From Alicyclobacillus fastidiosus (GTDB lineage Bacteria > Bacillota > Bacilli > Alicyclobacillales > Alicyclobacillaceae): a stretch of DNA of 64,000 bases. The stretch spans positions 124,001 through 188,000 of the forward strand of contig NZ_CP104067.1 of the NCBI RefSeq assembly GCF_026651875.1, read 5' to 3'. Shown here in pieces: positions 36,147 through 44,479 of the stretch (the first letter of the stretch is position 1; each line of letters begins with the position of its first letter). Made by a program: the position numbers and the translations under genes. The notes below the pieces were generated by a model. That model saw only the letters and a list, made by a program, of their open reading frames with translations, made no database searches and was not told where the DNA came from.

Positions 36147-36977
36147 TTGCAAGAGGCGTGGGATAAGTATGACCAGCTCATTGCGAGACTGCAGGATTTA
36201 AAATCTGTGGTGCTAGCATTTTCAGGGGGAGTAGACAGCACGTTCCTGTTACAGGCCGCATTAACGGCGCTCGGGAGAGAAAATGTCCTTGCCGTGACAG
36301 CCGACTCCGAGACGTACCCGGAACGCGAGCGCGAAGCCGCGATTGAGCTGGCGAGAGAACTAGGTGCCAAGCACGTCGTTTTACAGACCAGTGAACTGAA
36401 TATACCAGGTTACGCAGAGAATCCGGTGAATCGGTGCTATTTTTGCAAGAATGAACTGTTCTCACACCTTATCCCCATCGCGCACCAAGACGGGCTGAAC
36501 TGTGTCGTGTTCGGTGCGATTGCGGACGACTTTGGAGACTATCGCCCCGGTTTACAAGCCGCGAAGGACAGAGGGGTCATCGCCCCGTTGCAGGATGTGA
36601 TGCTCTATAAGCGTGAAATACGTTATCTATCGAAAGAACTGGGCCTATCGACGTGGGATAAGCCGTCTTTGGCATGCTTGTCCTCACGTATCCCCTATGG
36701 TGAGTTGATTACTCAGTCCAAGCTGTCGATGGTCGATCAGGCGGAATTCTTCTTGTCGCAACTGGGGTTCCGTCAAGTTCGTGTGCGGCATCACAACGAC
36801 ACGGCGCGCATCGAGGTGCCTCGACAAGACATTGTGAATGTCGCCAGCGTTGCAGAGCTTGTCACGACGAAGTTGGTTCAAATCGGATACCGATATGTGA
36901 CGCTCGACCTCGAGGGTTATCGAACGGGCAGTTTGAATGAAGCCTTGGAAGCGAATCCGTCGGTGCAATCGAGCTAA
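36147..36977 (+). CDS. larE: Sulfur transferase LarE (nickel-pincer cofactor synthesis)
   Basis: 276-aa PP-loop ATPase that adenylylates the nicotinate-derived mononucleotide and inserts sulfur. The PP-loop is AFSGGVDSTFL (24-34). Cys177 in DKPSLACLSSR is the residue equivalent to the sulfur-donating cysteine of L. plantarum LarE. Cys97 and Cys100 (NRCYFCK) add a pair which, with Cys177, resembles the three-cysteine LarE type thought to hold an Fe-S cluster and recycle sulfur. TTG 36147 follows AAGGGGGAG. larB and larC follow on the same strand. Confidence 0.9.
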   Translation: MQEAWDKYDQLIARLQDLKSVVLAFSGGVDSTFLLQAALTALGRENVLAVTADSETYPEREREAAIELARELGAKHVVLQTSELNIPGYAENPVNRCYFCKNELFSHLIPIAHQDGLNCVVFGAIADDFGDYRPGLQAAKDRGVIAPLQDVMLYKREIRYLSKELGLSTWDKPSLACLSSRIPYGELITQSKLSMVDQAEFFLSQLGFRQVRVRHHNDTARIEVPRQDIVNVASVAELVTTKLVQIGYRYVTLDLEGYRTGSLNEALEANPSVQSS

Positions 36978-37010
36978 CCGGACTTGAGTGGGGAAGGAGC
37001 TGCCGTTCAA

Positions 37011-37763
37011 ATGAAAGACTACCGAGAGATACTTGAGGCCGTGCATCATCACCGAATGAGTGTAGACGAGGGAGTAGAATCCCTGCGTCATTTGGATGTG
37101 GAAGACCTCGGGTTTGCACAATTAGATCACCACCGCAGTGTTCGGCAGGGCTTTCCGGAAGTGGTGTATTGCGAAGGGAAGACACCTGCACAGTCGGCAG
37201 CGATCCTCGCGCGACTGGCCGCCCACGGGCAAGGACCGGTGTTGGGGACGCGCGCCAACGAGCGGGTGTTCGAGCTTGTGAAAGAGAGTGCACCTAGTAT
37301 GCAATACGATCCTCTATCGAGAACGGTCTTCTTAAAGCGAGGCATCTCATCCCCGACTGGGAACGTAGCGGTTGTCTGCGCTGGGACCTCAGACCTGCCT
37401 GTAGCCGAGGAGGCCGCCATCACGGCCGAACTGATGGGGGCGGATGTCACGCGGATCACCGACGTCGGTGTCGCGGGGATCCATCGCTTATTTGCACATT
37501 TGGACACGCTGTATAAATCCCGGGTTCTGGTGGTTGTCGCTGGGATGGAAGGCGCACTCGTCAGCGTCGTGGCAGGATTGGTCCATCAGCCGGTGATTGC
37601 GGTGCCCACAAGCGTTGGGTACGGGACGAACTTCGCCGGTGTCACTCCGCTGTTGTCGATGTTAAATTCCTGCTCATCCGGGGTTGGCGTCGTGAATATC
37701 GACAACGGATTCGGTGCGGGTTACTTGGCGGGAATGATCAATCGAATGGGGATATCGGCATGA
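37011..37763 (+). CDS. larB: NaAD carboxylase/hydrolase LarB
   Basis: 250-aa enzyme with a C-terminal PurE-like fold. It carboxylates nicotinate adenine dinucleotide at C5 and hydrolyses the pyrophosphate, the first step of nickel-pincer cofactor synthesis. Characteristic are SPTGNVAVVCAGTSDLPVAE, VVVAGMEGALVSVVAGL and VPTSVGYG with a following SCSSGVGVVNIDNG. ATG 37011 with AAGGAG eleven bases upstream is preferred to TTG 36984. It overlaps larC by 4 bp (ATGA). Confidence 0.92.
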   Translation: MKDYREILEAVHHHRMSVDEGVESLRHLDVEDLGFAQLDHHRSVRQGFPEVVYCEGKTPAQSAAILARLAAHGQGPVLGTRANERVFELVKESAPSMQYDPLSRTVFLKRGISSPTGNVAVVCAGTSDLPVAEEAAITAELMGADVTRITDVGVAGIHRLFAHLDTLYKSRVLVVVAGMEGALVSVVAGLVHQPVIAVPTSVGYGTNFAGVTPLLSMLNSCSSGVGVVNIDNGFGAGYLAGMINRMGISA

Positions 37764-39034
37764 ATCGTGTGGCATATATTGAGTGCTCATCTGGTGCGAG
37801 CGGGGACATGTTTCTTGGAGCTTGGTTGGACTTGGGTATCGATGAGATGGAATGGATGAACCTCTTACAGAAATTGAGCGTCACCGAATACCGTCTATCT
37901 CAGCGAACGGTGTACAAGAATGGAATCCGCTCAAGGAAGGTCGACGTGATTCTCGAGGCGGACGAGCAGGGTCCTCATCACCATGGTCACCATCATGAAC
38001 ACCATCATGAACACCATCATGAACACCATCATGAACACCATCATCGTCATTTGCCGGATATATACAATCTATTAGATCAAAGTCAACTGCCGGAGCCCGT
38101 CTTGCACAAGAGCAAAGAGGCGTTTCAAATGCTTGCGCAAGCGGAAGGCAAGATTCACGGATTGCCAATTGATCAGGTCCACTTTCACGAGGTTGGCGCC
38201 GTCGACGCCATCGTTGACATTGTTGGTTCCATGCTCGGGTGGTACTTGGCGGGCATGCCCGAATGTTACGTCTCCAGTATCGAAATCGGTGGCGGGACGG
38301 TATGGTGCGAACACGGCTTGATGCCCGTCCCCGCGCCCGCGACGGCAGAGCTCTTAACCGGATTTACCACGCACTCCTCGGGAAATTGGGGAGAAACCGT
38401 AACACCTACTGGTGCCGCCATCATCCGTGCCCTGTGTAGGCCAGGGCGAATAGAGGACATGGTAACCGAGAAGATTGGATACGGGGCGGGGACAAAGGAC
38501 CTTCAGATAGCGAACGTACTTAGAATTCAACTGGGGACGAAAGAGCCCCGTCATCTGGTTGTCGAGCCGACCGAGCTCGAGCGTATTTGCGCACTGGAAG
38601 CCAACGTGGACGATATGACGCCAGAGTGGGCAGCGTATGCCGCGAACAAGCTATTGCAATGTGGGGCGCTCGACGCCTGGTGGACGCCGGTTGTCATGAA
38701 GAAAGGCAGACCAGCCTTACAGTTCAACGTTTTGTGTCACCCCTATGACAGGGACCGCTTCATTCAACTCATTCAATCAGAGACGACAACGATCGGAGTC
38801 CGCGTCCACGAGATGGTCAGAGCGGTGCTCGAGCGGGAGTTCGAGGAAGTCACGACTCCGTTTGGCCTCGTTCATGTAAAAGTGGCCTATCAGGCGGGCG
38901 AATTGTGTAACATCGCCCCTGAGTACGAGGACTGTAGGCAGCTTGCCGAGCGACACGACGTCCCTTTGAAGCAGGTCTACCAGTCAGCGATAGCGGCGTT
39001 TTACGCGCTGAAAGGCAGATTAACCCCTTTATAG
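37760..39034 (+). CDS. larC: Nickel insertion protein LarC, single frame, His-rich
   Basis: 424-aa CTP-dependent nickel insertase that completes the pincer cofactor. The start CSSGASGDMFLGAWLDLG and the central DQVHFHEVGAVDAIVDIVG are typical. A histidine-rich loop at residues 73-97 contains 19 histidines, including four HHHE units in a row, and should bind or store nickel. In L. plantarum larC is two frames joined by a frameshift; here it is one unbroken frame. It starts in an ATGA overlap with larB and is the last gene of the lar operon. Confidence 0.93.
   Translation: MNRVAYIECSSGASGDMFLGAWLDLGIDEMEWMNLLQKLSVTEYRLSQRTVYKNGIRSRKVDVILEADEQGPHHHGHHHEHHHEHHHEHHHEHHHRHLPDIYNLLDQSQLPEPVLHKSKEAFQMLAQAEGKIHGLPIDQVHFHEVGAVDAIVDIVGSMLGWYLAGMPECYVSSIEIGGGTVWCEHGLMPVPAPATAELLTGFTTHSSGNWGETVTPTGAAIIRALCRPGRIEDMVTEKIGYGAGTKDLQIANVLRIQLGTKEPRHLVVEPTELERICALEANVDDMTPEWAAYAANKLLQCGALDAWWTPVVMKKGRPALQFNVLCHPYDRDRFIQLIQSETTTIGVRVHEMVRAVLEREFEEVTTPFGLVHVKVAYQAGELCNIAPEYEDCRQLAERHDVPLKQVYQSAIAAFYALKGRLTPL
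37978..38046 (+). repeat. 12-bp tandem repeat coding for HHHE in larC
   Basis: The 12-bp unit CACCATCATGAA repeats about four times, flanked by partial CACCAT units. It encodes the histidine-rich nickel loop of LarC. The near-identical units suggest recent expansion by slippage, so copy number may vary between strains. Confidence 0.85.
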
Positions 39035-39249
39035 GTCTGACATCACCATTTGTTACTTCACTTCCAACCTGACGGGGCGACATAGGGTGCAAAGGGGAGG
39101 TTTTTGTGTTAGAATCGTCTTCACCAAGTAAGTGAATAGGTTGAAATGAGTTAGACATCATCATGGTGAGCTAGACATGCAACCAAATGAATACCGCCCT
39201 AGCGGTGTTTATTTGGTTTTTTGTGTTACTGTTCAGGAGGCGTACGAGC

Positions 39250-39411
39250 TTGGACAAGCTGGAAGTGGCGTACTGTATTAAATGTTCTTGTTTTAAGGAT
39301 AGAGAGCAAATGGTACAGATATTCAAAACGGGATTTGTACGTGTAGACGGCGTAGACTTTCCTATGGGAATTTGCGATGAACACGGTGAGTCTGTTTCGG
39401 AGACGGAATGA
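39250..39411 (+). CDS. Small CxxC protein, unknown
   Basis: 53-aa protein from TTG 39250, which has a perfect AGGAGG nine bases ahead. An upstream in-frame ATG at 39187 would add a hydrophobic stretch (AVFIWFFVLLF), but no ribosome site is seen for it. Two metal-ligand-like pairs are present, CIKC near the N-terminus and CDEH near the C-terminus, as in small zinc-ribbon proteins. Not recognised. Confidence 0.5.
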   Translation: MDKLEVAYCIKCSCFKDREQMVQIFKTGFVRVDGVDFPMGICDEHGESVSETE

Positions 39412-39541
39412 CGAACGCCATGTGGTCAATGTATTCGGAACACAGTATTTGGAATGTGAGTTTTAAGGGAGAATGTACAGGTTTTAGGGATAGAATGCGC
39501 ATACAATGTGAACAATTTAGATTCTGCGCGATATGACAGCC

Positions 39542-39589
39542 TTCGACATGATTCATGTGATATCTTATCTTGGTGTCGACCGTCGACAC
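39542..39589 (+). promoter_or_regulatory. Possible Spo0A boxes before spo0E-like gene
   Basis: TTCGACA (39542-39548) is the reverse of the Spo0A box TGTCGAA. At 39573-39589 the 17-bp palindrome GTGTCGACCGTCGACAC contains two TGTCGAC near-matches facing each other. The start codon is 30 bp further on. Spo0A control is inferred from these matches only. Confidence 0.4.
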
Positions 39590-39618
39590 AAAACTATGGG
39601 TAAGGGGCGCCTATCGTC

Positions 39619-39882
39619 GTGGCACTAGGTGTAGACACAGTGGATGAGTTGCGTGAGAGCATGATTCGTCTAGCCGAAGAAAAAGGGAGTCTGACACACC
39701 CGGATGTTGTCGAGATGAGTCAGCGGTTAGACGTGTTAATCGCGAAAATTCAAGCGAAACGTTTCGACGAATATCGAGCTGAAATGGCGAAGCACAAACG
39801 TCGGGCTCGCCCACTTTGGACTACTTACAAATATCCAATGAAACAGGTTATTTTTCAACAGATGTCAACGGCCCTGCGCTGA
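39619..39882 (+). CDS. Spo0E-like aspartyl-phosphate phosphatase
   Basis: 87-aa protein. Its first 55 residues match the Spo0E family: a two-helix hairpin with VDELRESMIRLAEEKGSLTHP, then VVEMSQRLDVLIAKIQ, where SQxLDxLI is the phosphatase signature. Such proteins remove phosphate from Spo0A and delay sporulation. The basic tail (KHKRRARP and after) is less conserved. GTG 39619 follows AAGGGG. It is a single gene with Spo0A-box-like sequences upstream. Confidence 0.8.
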   Translation: MALGVDTVDELRESMIRLAEEKGSLTHPDVVEMSQRLDVLIAKIQAKRFDEYRAEMAKHKRRARPLWTTYKYPMKQVIFQQMSTALR

Positions 39883-40020
39883 ACGCGGGATGCTTAGATC
39901 GACATCCTGCCCCGTCATACCGTGATGGAATGAGGGAGGCCCCTGTAACCTTTTCTATAAAACCACCGAAATCCACGTGGATGAACGATCGAGAACATTG
40001 ATGACGCAACGAGCACGCCC

Positions 40021-40860
40021 TCACCGGTCTACAACGTGGGCGTCCAGCAAGTGCTCCTCCTCTGGCTGTGCACAGTGCGAGACAACGCCTGACTGTTGTA
40101 ACGTTCGCCACTCCGTCGGTGCGGCGTTCTCTACGCGTTGAAACCAGGCGCTAAATGAGTGAAGGGACGCAAATCCGATCGTCTCTGCAATCTGTGACAT
40201 GGACTCTTTCGTCGATCTCAACAACCACTTCGCCTCTTCCAACCGACACTTTTGCTGATATTGCTTCGGAGACATCTGATAGTAGGTCTTGAACAATCTG
40301 CGAAACGTAGACTCGGCCATGCCTAACCTCGTAGCGAGATCGGCCATACGAAGTTCCTCGGATAAGTGAGAACGAATGTATTCTGCAGCGTCTTCCATCG
40401 TGATGGGCACGTCCTGGGATTTCGATTGGTCGGCGAGAAAGACAAAGAACAACTGCAGCCAGGTCTCAAGCATGGCTTGATTGTTCCGGTTCACTCGCGA
40501 GGCGACATATAGCCAATTTTGGAACATTGATTCGTACAGCGCGATGTCATGTCGAGACAGCCTTAATACATTTGACTCATGGCGCTTGGTCAGACGATAA
40601 AACTCGTCAACCAACCGCTGGGACAGAGGACCGGCCTGGATGATTCCAAAGCGGATGGGGGCGGTGGCCCAGTAGCGATGTGGAACGTTCGGTGGGATTA
40701 GCACCAGGCTACCCGGGGATAGAGGGATGGTAGTCCCCTGACATTGGAACATCCCGGTTCCATGGAAGACTGCTGACACTTCGTAGTCGTCATGATGGTG
40801 GAACCCCATGTCCCAGTCACCTGCTTCTGATGCCAATCCGGTCCGAACGCGAACGTTCAA
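40021..40860 (-). CDS. AraC-family transcription regulator
   Basis: 279-aa regulator. The N-terminal cupin sensor domain is at about 15-90 (FHHHDDYEVSAVFHGTG, SLVLIPPNVPHRY), and the C-terminal double HTH is at about 160-255 (RMADLATRLGMAESTFRRLFK, then MSQIAETIGFASLHSFSAWFQ). TTG 40860 follows GGAGGTG. It lies 90 bp downstream of the dioxygenase-like gene on the same strand and probably responds to the same compound. Regulators of this build often sense sugars. Confidence 0.86.
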   Translation of the reverse strand: MNVRVRTGLASEAGDWDMGFHHHDDYEVSAVFHGTGMFQCQGTTIPLSPGSLVLIPPNVPHRYWATAPIRFGIIQAGPLSQRLVDEFYRLTKRHESNVLRLSRHDIALYESMFQNWLYVASRVNRNNQAMLETWLQLFFVFLADQSKSQDVPITMEDAAEYIRSHLSEELRMADLATRLGMAESTFRRLFKTYYQMSPKQYQQKCRLEEAKWLLRSTKESMSQIAETIGFASLHSFSAWFQRVENAAPTEWRTLQQSGVVSHCAQPEEEHLLDAHVVDR

Positions 40861-40950
40861 TTCTTGACACCTCCACTAGCGGCAGCAAAATATTGTGGAA
40901 TCACTGCAATGGGTCGTCAGTCATCACCACAGGCACGGAGCGGGTCTTTT

Positions 40951-41832
40951 TCAGACGCCCCACTTTTGGCGAGCCTCTTCCATGCTCACGGTTTTCCCTT
41001 TGCTCCAAGCGTAGTGCATTTTCGGTTTCTCTCCATACCACCGTTCGTCGACAGGCTCAGAGGCCAACTGATATCTGGTGTCCACGCTAATACGGTAGCG
41101 ATTGGACGTGTTGGTCACCGACCCGTGCATGATATACATCCCGAAAATGATGGCGTCACCAGCTTGAAACTCTGTGGTAGCCCATTGACCGCCGAATTTA
41201 TCGACAACTTCGATTGGATCGTTTGAGAACCAACCAACGACATTGTCGCGATCGACGTCCATTTGACCGTATGTCTCTTTAATCTTGTCAAAGTGCTGCG
41301 AGCCTAGGCAGAGTGCAAGACCTCCCATTTCGTAGGACACATCACCAATTGGCGTCCAAGTCGTATATACATTCTTGGTGCCACGGCCCATGTACACGAT
41401 GTCGTAGTGGGCACCCGAGAACTCGTTTTGTGGTACACCCCGAAGCCATTTGACGTCATAGGTGAGGGAGGGTCCACCCAGGAATTCGTCAAAGAAGCCC
41501 ATCACGCGGGGGGAGTTAACCACATCCAAGAGACGCGGCATCTCCAAGTTGAGGCCTTGACTCATAAAGCCTTTGTTGTCGGGGCCGATGATGCCCTCTT
41601 CCAACGGATAACTAGAATCCAGTTTCCCCTGTTCATAGAGTCGTTCTAGCACCTCGCGGCGGGCGCGTAGGACCGCCTCTCGGTCGTGAAAGCCTCGAAT
41701 GAGCAAGTAACCATCCTCTTGTAACCGGTTTCGCAAGGCATTGACGTCGCCCAAGAGGTCATTTGCGTCTCGTAACTCCGTGAGATAACGGCTTCCCATA
41801 TCCAGTTCCCGTTGGCCAATTTGAACTCTCAT
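40951..41832 (-). CDS. Phytanoyl-CoA dioxygenase family protein
   Basis: 293-aa Fe(II)/2-oxoglutarate oxygenase-like protein. The iron triad is likely His142 and Asp144 (GAHYDIV) with His236 (YIMHGSV). Arg247 in RYRISVDTRY would hold 2-oxoglutarate. The substrate is unknown; bacterial members hydroxylate very varied molecules. ATG 41832 with AAGGAGG is the start; the longer frame is not. It stands between an AraC regulator and an MFS gene on the same strand, suggesting one small catabolic or modifying unit. Confidence 0.8.
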   Translation of the reverse strand: MRVQIGQRELDMGSRYLTELRDANDLLGDVNALRNRLQEDGYLLIRGFHDREAVLRARREVLERLYEQGKLDSSYPLEEGIIGPDNKGFMSQGLNLEMPRLLDVVNSPRVMGFFDEFLGGPSLTYDVKWLRGVPQNEFSGAHYDIVYMGRGTKNVYTTWTPIGDVSYEMGGLALCLGSQHFDKIKETYGQMDVDRDNVVGWFSNDPIEVVDKFGGQWATTEFQAGDAIIFGMYIMHGSVTNTSNRYRISVDTRYQLASEPVDERWYGEKPKMHYAWSKGKTVSMEEARQKWGV

Positions 41833-41934
41833 CGTGGCTCCTCCTTCAATTTCCTGAGTGGCCTTAGTGTATCTCCGAACCAATTTGCTGTCTTTAGAGA
41901 AATCGTTCGATCATTTACTCAAATCGCTCAAACA

Positions 41935-43182
41935 TCATTGTACATTTGTAATCGATGGTGGAGACGAAGGGTGCACCAATCGAAAGCGATGATAAACCAC
42001 CCATGCAATACCACCCGCAACACCCGTGACGGCGAACATCGCTGTAAACGACACGTGTTCAATAAAAATGCTTCCAGCAATTGTACAAACAGATGACACA
42101 ATGAGCGTGACTACGGTGTTAATACTGATACACATCGGCAACCGTTCGCGTGGGACGCTTTCAATCATCAACAGCCCGTTACTCAAGCTATAGCCGCTTA
42201 AGCATAGATTGGTGAGGCTAAATGCAACATAGACGACCCACAAGTAATGAAGTCCGATCACGAGAAAGCCAGCCACCCCTCCAAAGACTGCGGAGAGAAT
42301 CAGCACCGCCGAGTGACCGTATCTGTCACCGAGCAGACCAAACACGATGTTTCCAACGATGTTGACGATGCCCGTCATCGCCGTGAACAGAGCGATGTCC
42401 TCCGCGCGTGCGTGATATGACCGGATGGCGTATAAAGCGTAGTATGCCAGGCTCACTTGCGAGATGACCATGAAGGAGCTGCCAAGAACAATTTGCTTAA
42501 ACTTTGCGTTCTCGCGCAGCGCCGCAGGAATGCGTCGGAAGTACTGGATGTAGTTGAGCTTTACCTCTGAAACTTGATCCGGTATTTCCTTCATGAATGC
42601 AAAGGCTGTCGCATCCAGCAATAGAAAAACAGCACCGATTGCAAAAATGATGGTGTAATTGTAGGGAAATGCAATTTTTCTCAGAAACAGACCCGTTACA
42701 TACGAAGCGCCGAGCGCCAGTAGATTGCCGATGGCAATGCTGAATCCGCGCAGCCTTCCTCGTTGTTGTTCTGAAATCATCTTGGCAAACAGCGTCATAT
42801 AGAACGTGCTATATGAGCCGACGAAAAAGTTAAATACCCCCCAGCAGACGAGGAAGAGATCTACCATGGCGTGAGCGTGGTGCTTTGCGAGTACTGGAAT
42901 ACTGAATATAAAGGCTAGAAGAAAAAAGCGTTGAGTGTAGAGCAGGCGTGTAAACGCCTTTAATTTGTACGGAAGATTGAGTACCTTGTTGACAAACATC
43001 GGTTGCGAGACAACAGCGCCAATCGACACCAATGCGTTGGCTAGACCGATTTCAAATGTGGTGGCGCCAAGCCCTGACAAAAAATACGTGATGACCGCGT
43101 TAATCGACAGAAACGTCATTGCAATGGTGAAAAGGGAGGGATCGATAAAAATCAGCACATAATTCATTCGGTTGTGGTCCAC
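41935..43182 (-). CDS. MFS transporter, unknown substrate
   Basis: 415-aa major facilitator protein with about 12 helices. It has the GLGATTFEIGLANAL segment in the first helices and FGLLGDRYGHSAVLILSAVFGG as the mid-protein repeat of the cytoplasmic signature loop. GTG 43182 with AAGGGG nine bases ahead is preferred to TTG 43206. It is read with the dioxygenase and AraC genes and divergently from the alpha-galactoside genes. It could carry the substrate of either neighbour. Confidence 0.75.
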   Translation of the reverse strand: MDHNRMNYVLIFIDPSLFTIAMTFLSINAVITYFLSGLGATTFEIGLANALVSIGAVVSQPMFVNKVLNLPYKLKAFTRLLYTQRFFLLAFIFSIPVLAKHHAHAMVDLFLVCWGVFNFFVGSYSTFYMTLFAKMISEQQRGRLRGFSIAIGNLLALGASYVTGLFLRKIAFPYNYTIIFAIGAVFLLLDATAFAFMKEIPDQVSEVKLNYIQYFRRIPAALRENAKFKQIVLGSSFMVISQVSLAYYALYAIRSYHARAEDIALFTAMTGIVNIVGNIVFGLLGDRYGHSAVLILSAVFGGVAGFLVIGLHYLWVVYVAFSLTNLCLSGYSLSNGLLMIESVPRERLPMCISINTVVTLIVSSVCTIAGSIFIEHVSFTAMFAVTGVAGGIAWVVYHRFRLVHPSSPPSITNVQ

Positions 43183-43352
43183 TGTGACAAGCCCCTTATC
43201 AAACAAATATCAGATTACTAAATATTTTCTAAGTATTTAACAGGATTATCGCATGAAAATGTTATTTGTCGATCTCGAAATTCAGACTATTTTGCTTGCT
43301 AAAATACGAATTTGACCAACCTGATTTCTCTCGCTCCACAAAAGAAAAAACA

Positions 43353-43381
43353 TTGACGCAATATTTACTCAATATTAGAAT
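43353..43381 (+). promoter_or_regulatory. Sigma-A promoter of alpha-galactoside operon
   Basis: TTGACG (43353-43358), 17 bp, TAGAAT (43376-43381). The spacer holds AATATT twice around TACTC, which may be the operator of the LacI protein encoded just downstream. Confidence 0.65.
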
Positions 43382-43414
43382 GATATCAATCAAGAATTGA
43401 AGGGAGGGTAGCAA

Positions 43415-44443
43415 TTGGCCACTCTTAAAGATATTGCACGCGAGGCAAATACCTCCGAATCTACGGTCTCCCGGGTTTTAAGTGGGGATCAAACCTTTTC
43501 GGTGGCAAATGAAACCAGGTCACGCATTTTAAAAATCGCTAACCGACTGAATTACCGTACGAGTAGAAGGCGTCAAATCAACCAAGCGCAGCACATTGCG
43601 AAAAGTATTGGGGTTGTGCAGTTTTGGGATAAACAGGTCGTTGAGCACTGGGACCAGTTTTTTCTCTCCATCCGTTCGGGAGTGGAACGGGAGTTGACAA
43701 ACCTAGGGTTGGGCTCCTCCCAAGGCATCCGGATGTACTATCGCAATGACTCCTTTATAGACATCAACCAACTAGATGGCTTGATTGTCATTGGTGAAGA
43801 TGCCGCATTTGGCCCGGATGTCTATGCTTCAACACAAAACGTGGTGTTTATTGATTGCCAAGCTACTATCGACAAATACGACTCCGTCATCATTGATTAT
43901 ACGAAGGCCACGCGTGAAGCTTTGAATTACTTGTTTGGTTTGGGGCATCGTGAAATCGGCTTCATCGGTGGGACCCAAATTGTCGAGAGAGCGAATGAGC
44001 GTGTACATGCCTTTGAGAGTTTCATGCAGGAGCGGGAACTCCTACGCCCTACTAACATCTACGTTGCCGACGGGTGGATGGTCAACGATGGTTACGAAAT
44101 GATGAAACAGGCTATTCAATCCAAAGCGATGCCGACTGCATTTTTTATCGCCAGTGATTTGTTGGCTATCGGTGCAATGAAAGCACTTAACGAGGTGGGG
44201 ATGTCTATTCCAGATGACGTATCCATTGTTGGGTTTAATGATATAGAGATGGCTCAATTTATTAGCCCTCCTTTGACCACTATAAAAGTTCACACGGAGA
44301 CAATGGGAAAGTTGGCTGCGAAACTGTTGCGCGACCGACTGAACGGTAGAGATATCCCAGTCACCTTGACGGTTTCCACTCAATTGGTTGTACGCGGGAC
44401 TTGTTCAGAAGTTCGCAGCGAAAGAGCAGGTGTATTAGGTTGA
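43415..44443 (+). CDS. LacI-family regulator (MelR/MsmR-like)
   Basis: 342-aa repressor. The N-terminal HTH ATLKDIAREANTSESTVSRVL starts at the TTG codon, with GGGAGGG upstream. The effector domain shows FFIASDLLAIGAM and VGFNDIEMAQFISPPLTTI. It is the first gene of the alpha-galactoside island, as melR is in B. subtilis melREDCA. Likely effector is melibiose, raffinose or galactose (inferred). Confidence 0.86.
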   Translation: MATLKDIAREANTSESTVSRVLSGDQTFSVANETRSRILKIANRLNYRTSRRRQINQAQHIAKSIGVVQFWDKQVVEHWDQFFLSIRSGVERELTNLGLGSSQGIRMYYRNDSFIDINQLDGLIVIGEDAAFGPDVYASTQNVVFIDCQATIDKYDSVIIDYTKATREALNYLFGLGHREIGFIGGTQIVERANERVHAFESFMQERELLRPTNIYVADGWMVNDGYEMMKQAIQSKAMPTAFFIASDLLAIGAMKALNEVGMSIPDDVSIVGFNDIEMAQFISPPLTTIKVHTETMGKLAAKLLRDRLNGRDIPVTLTVSTQLVVRGTCSEVRSERAGVLG

Positions 44444-44479
44444 TAGTGTCAGATTTACGAGTGAAAGGAGGGAGAGCAA

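Noticed and set aside
37978..38046. CRISPR-like short repeats
   Set aside because: The 12-bp units have no spacers and encode the His-rich loop of LarC in frame.
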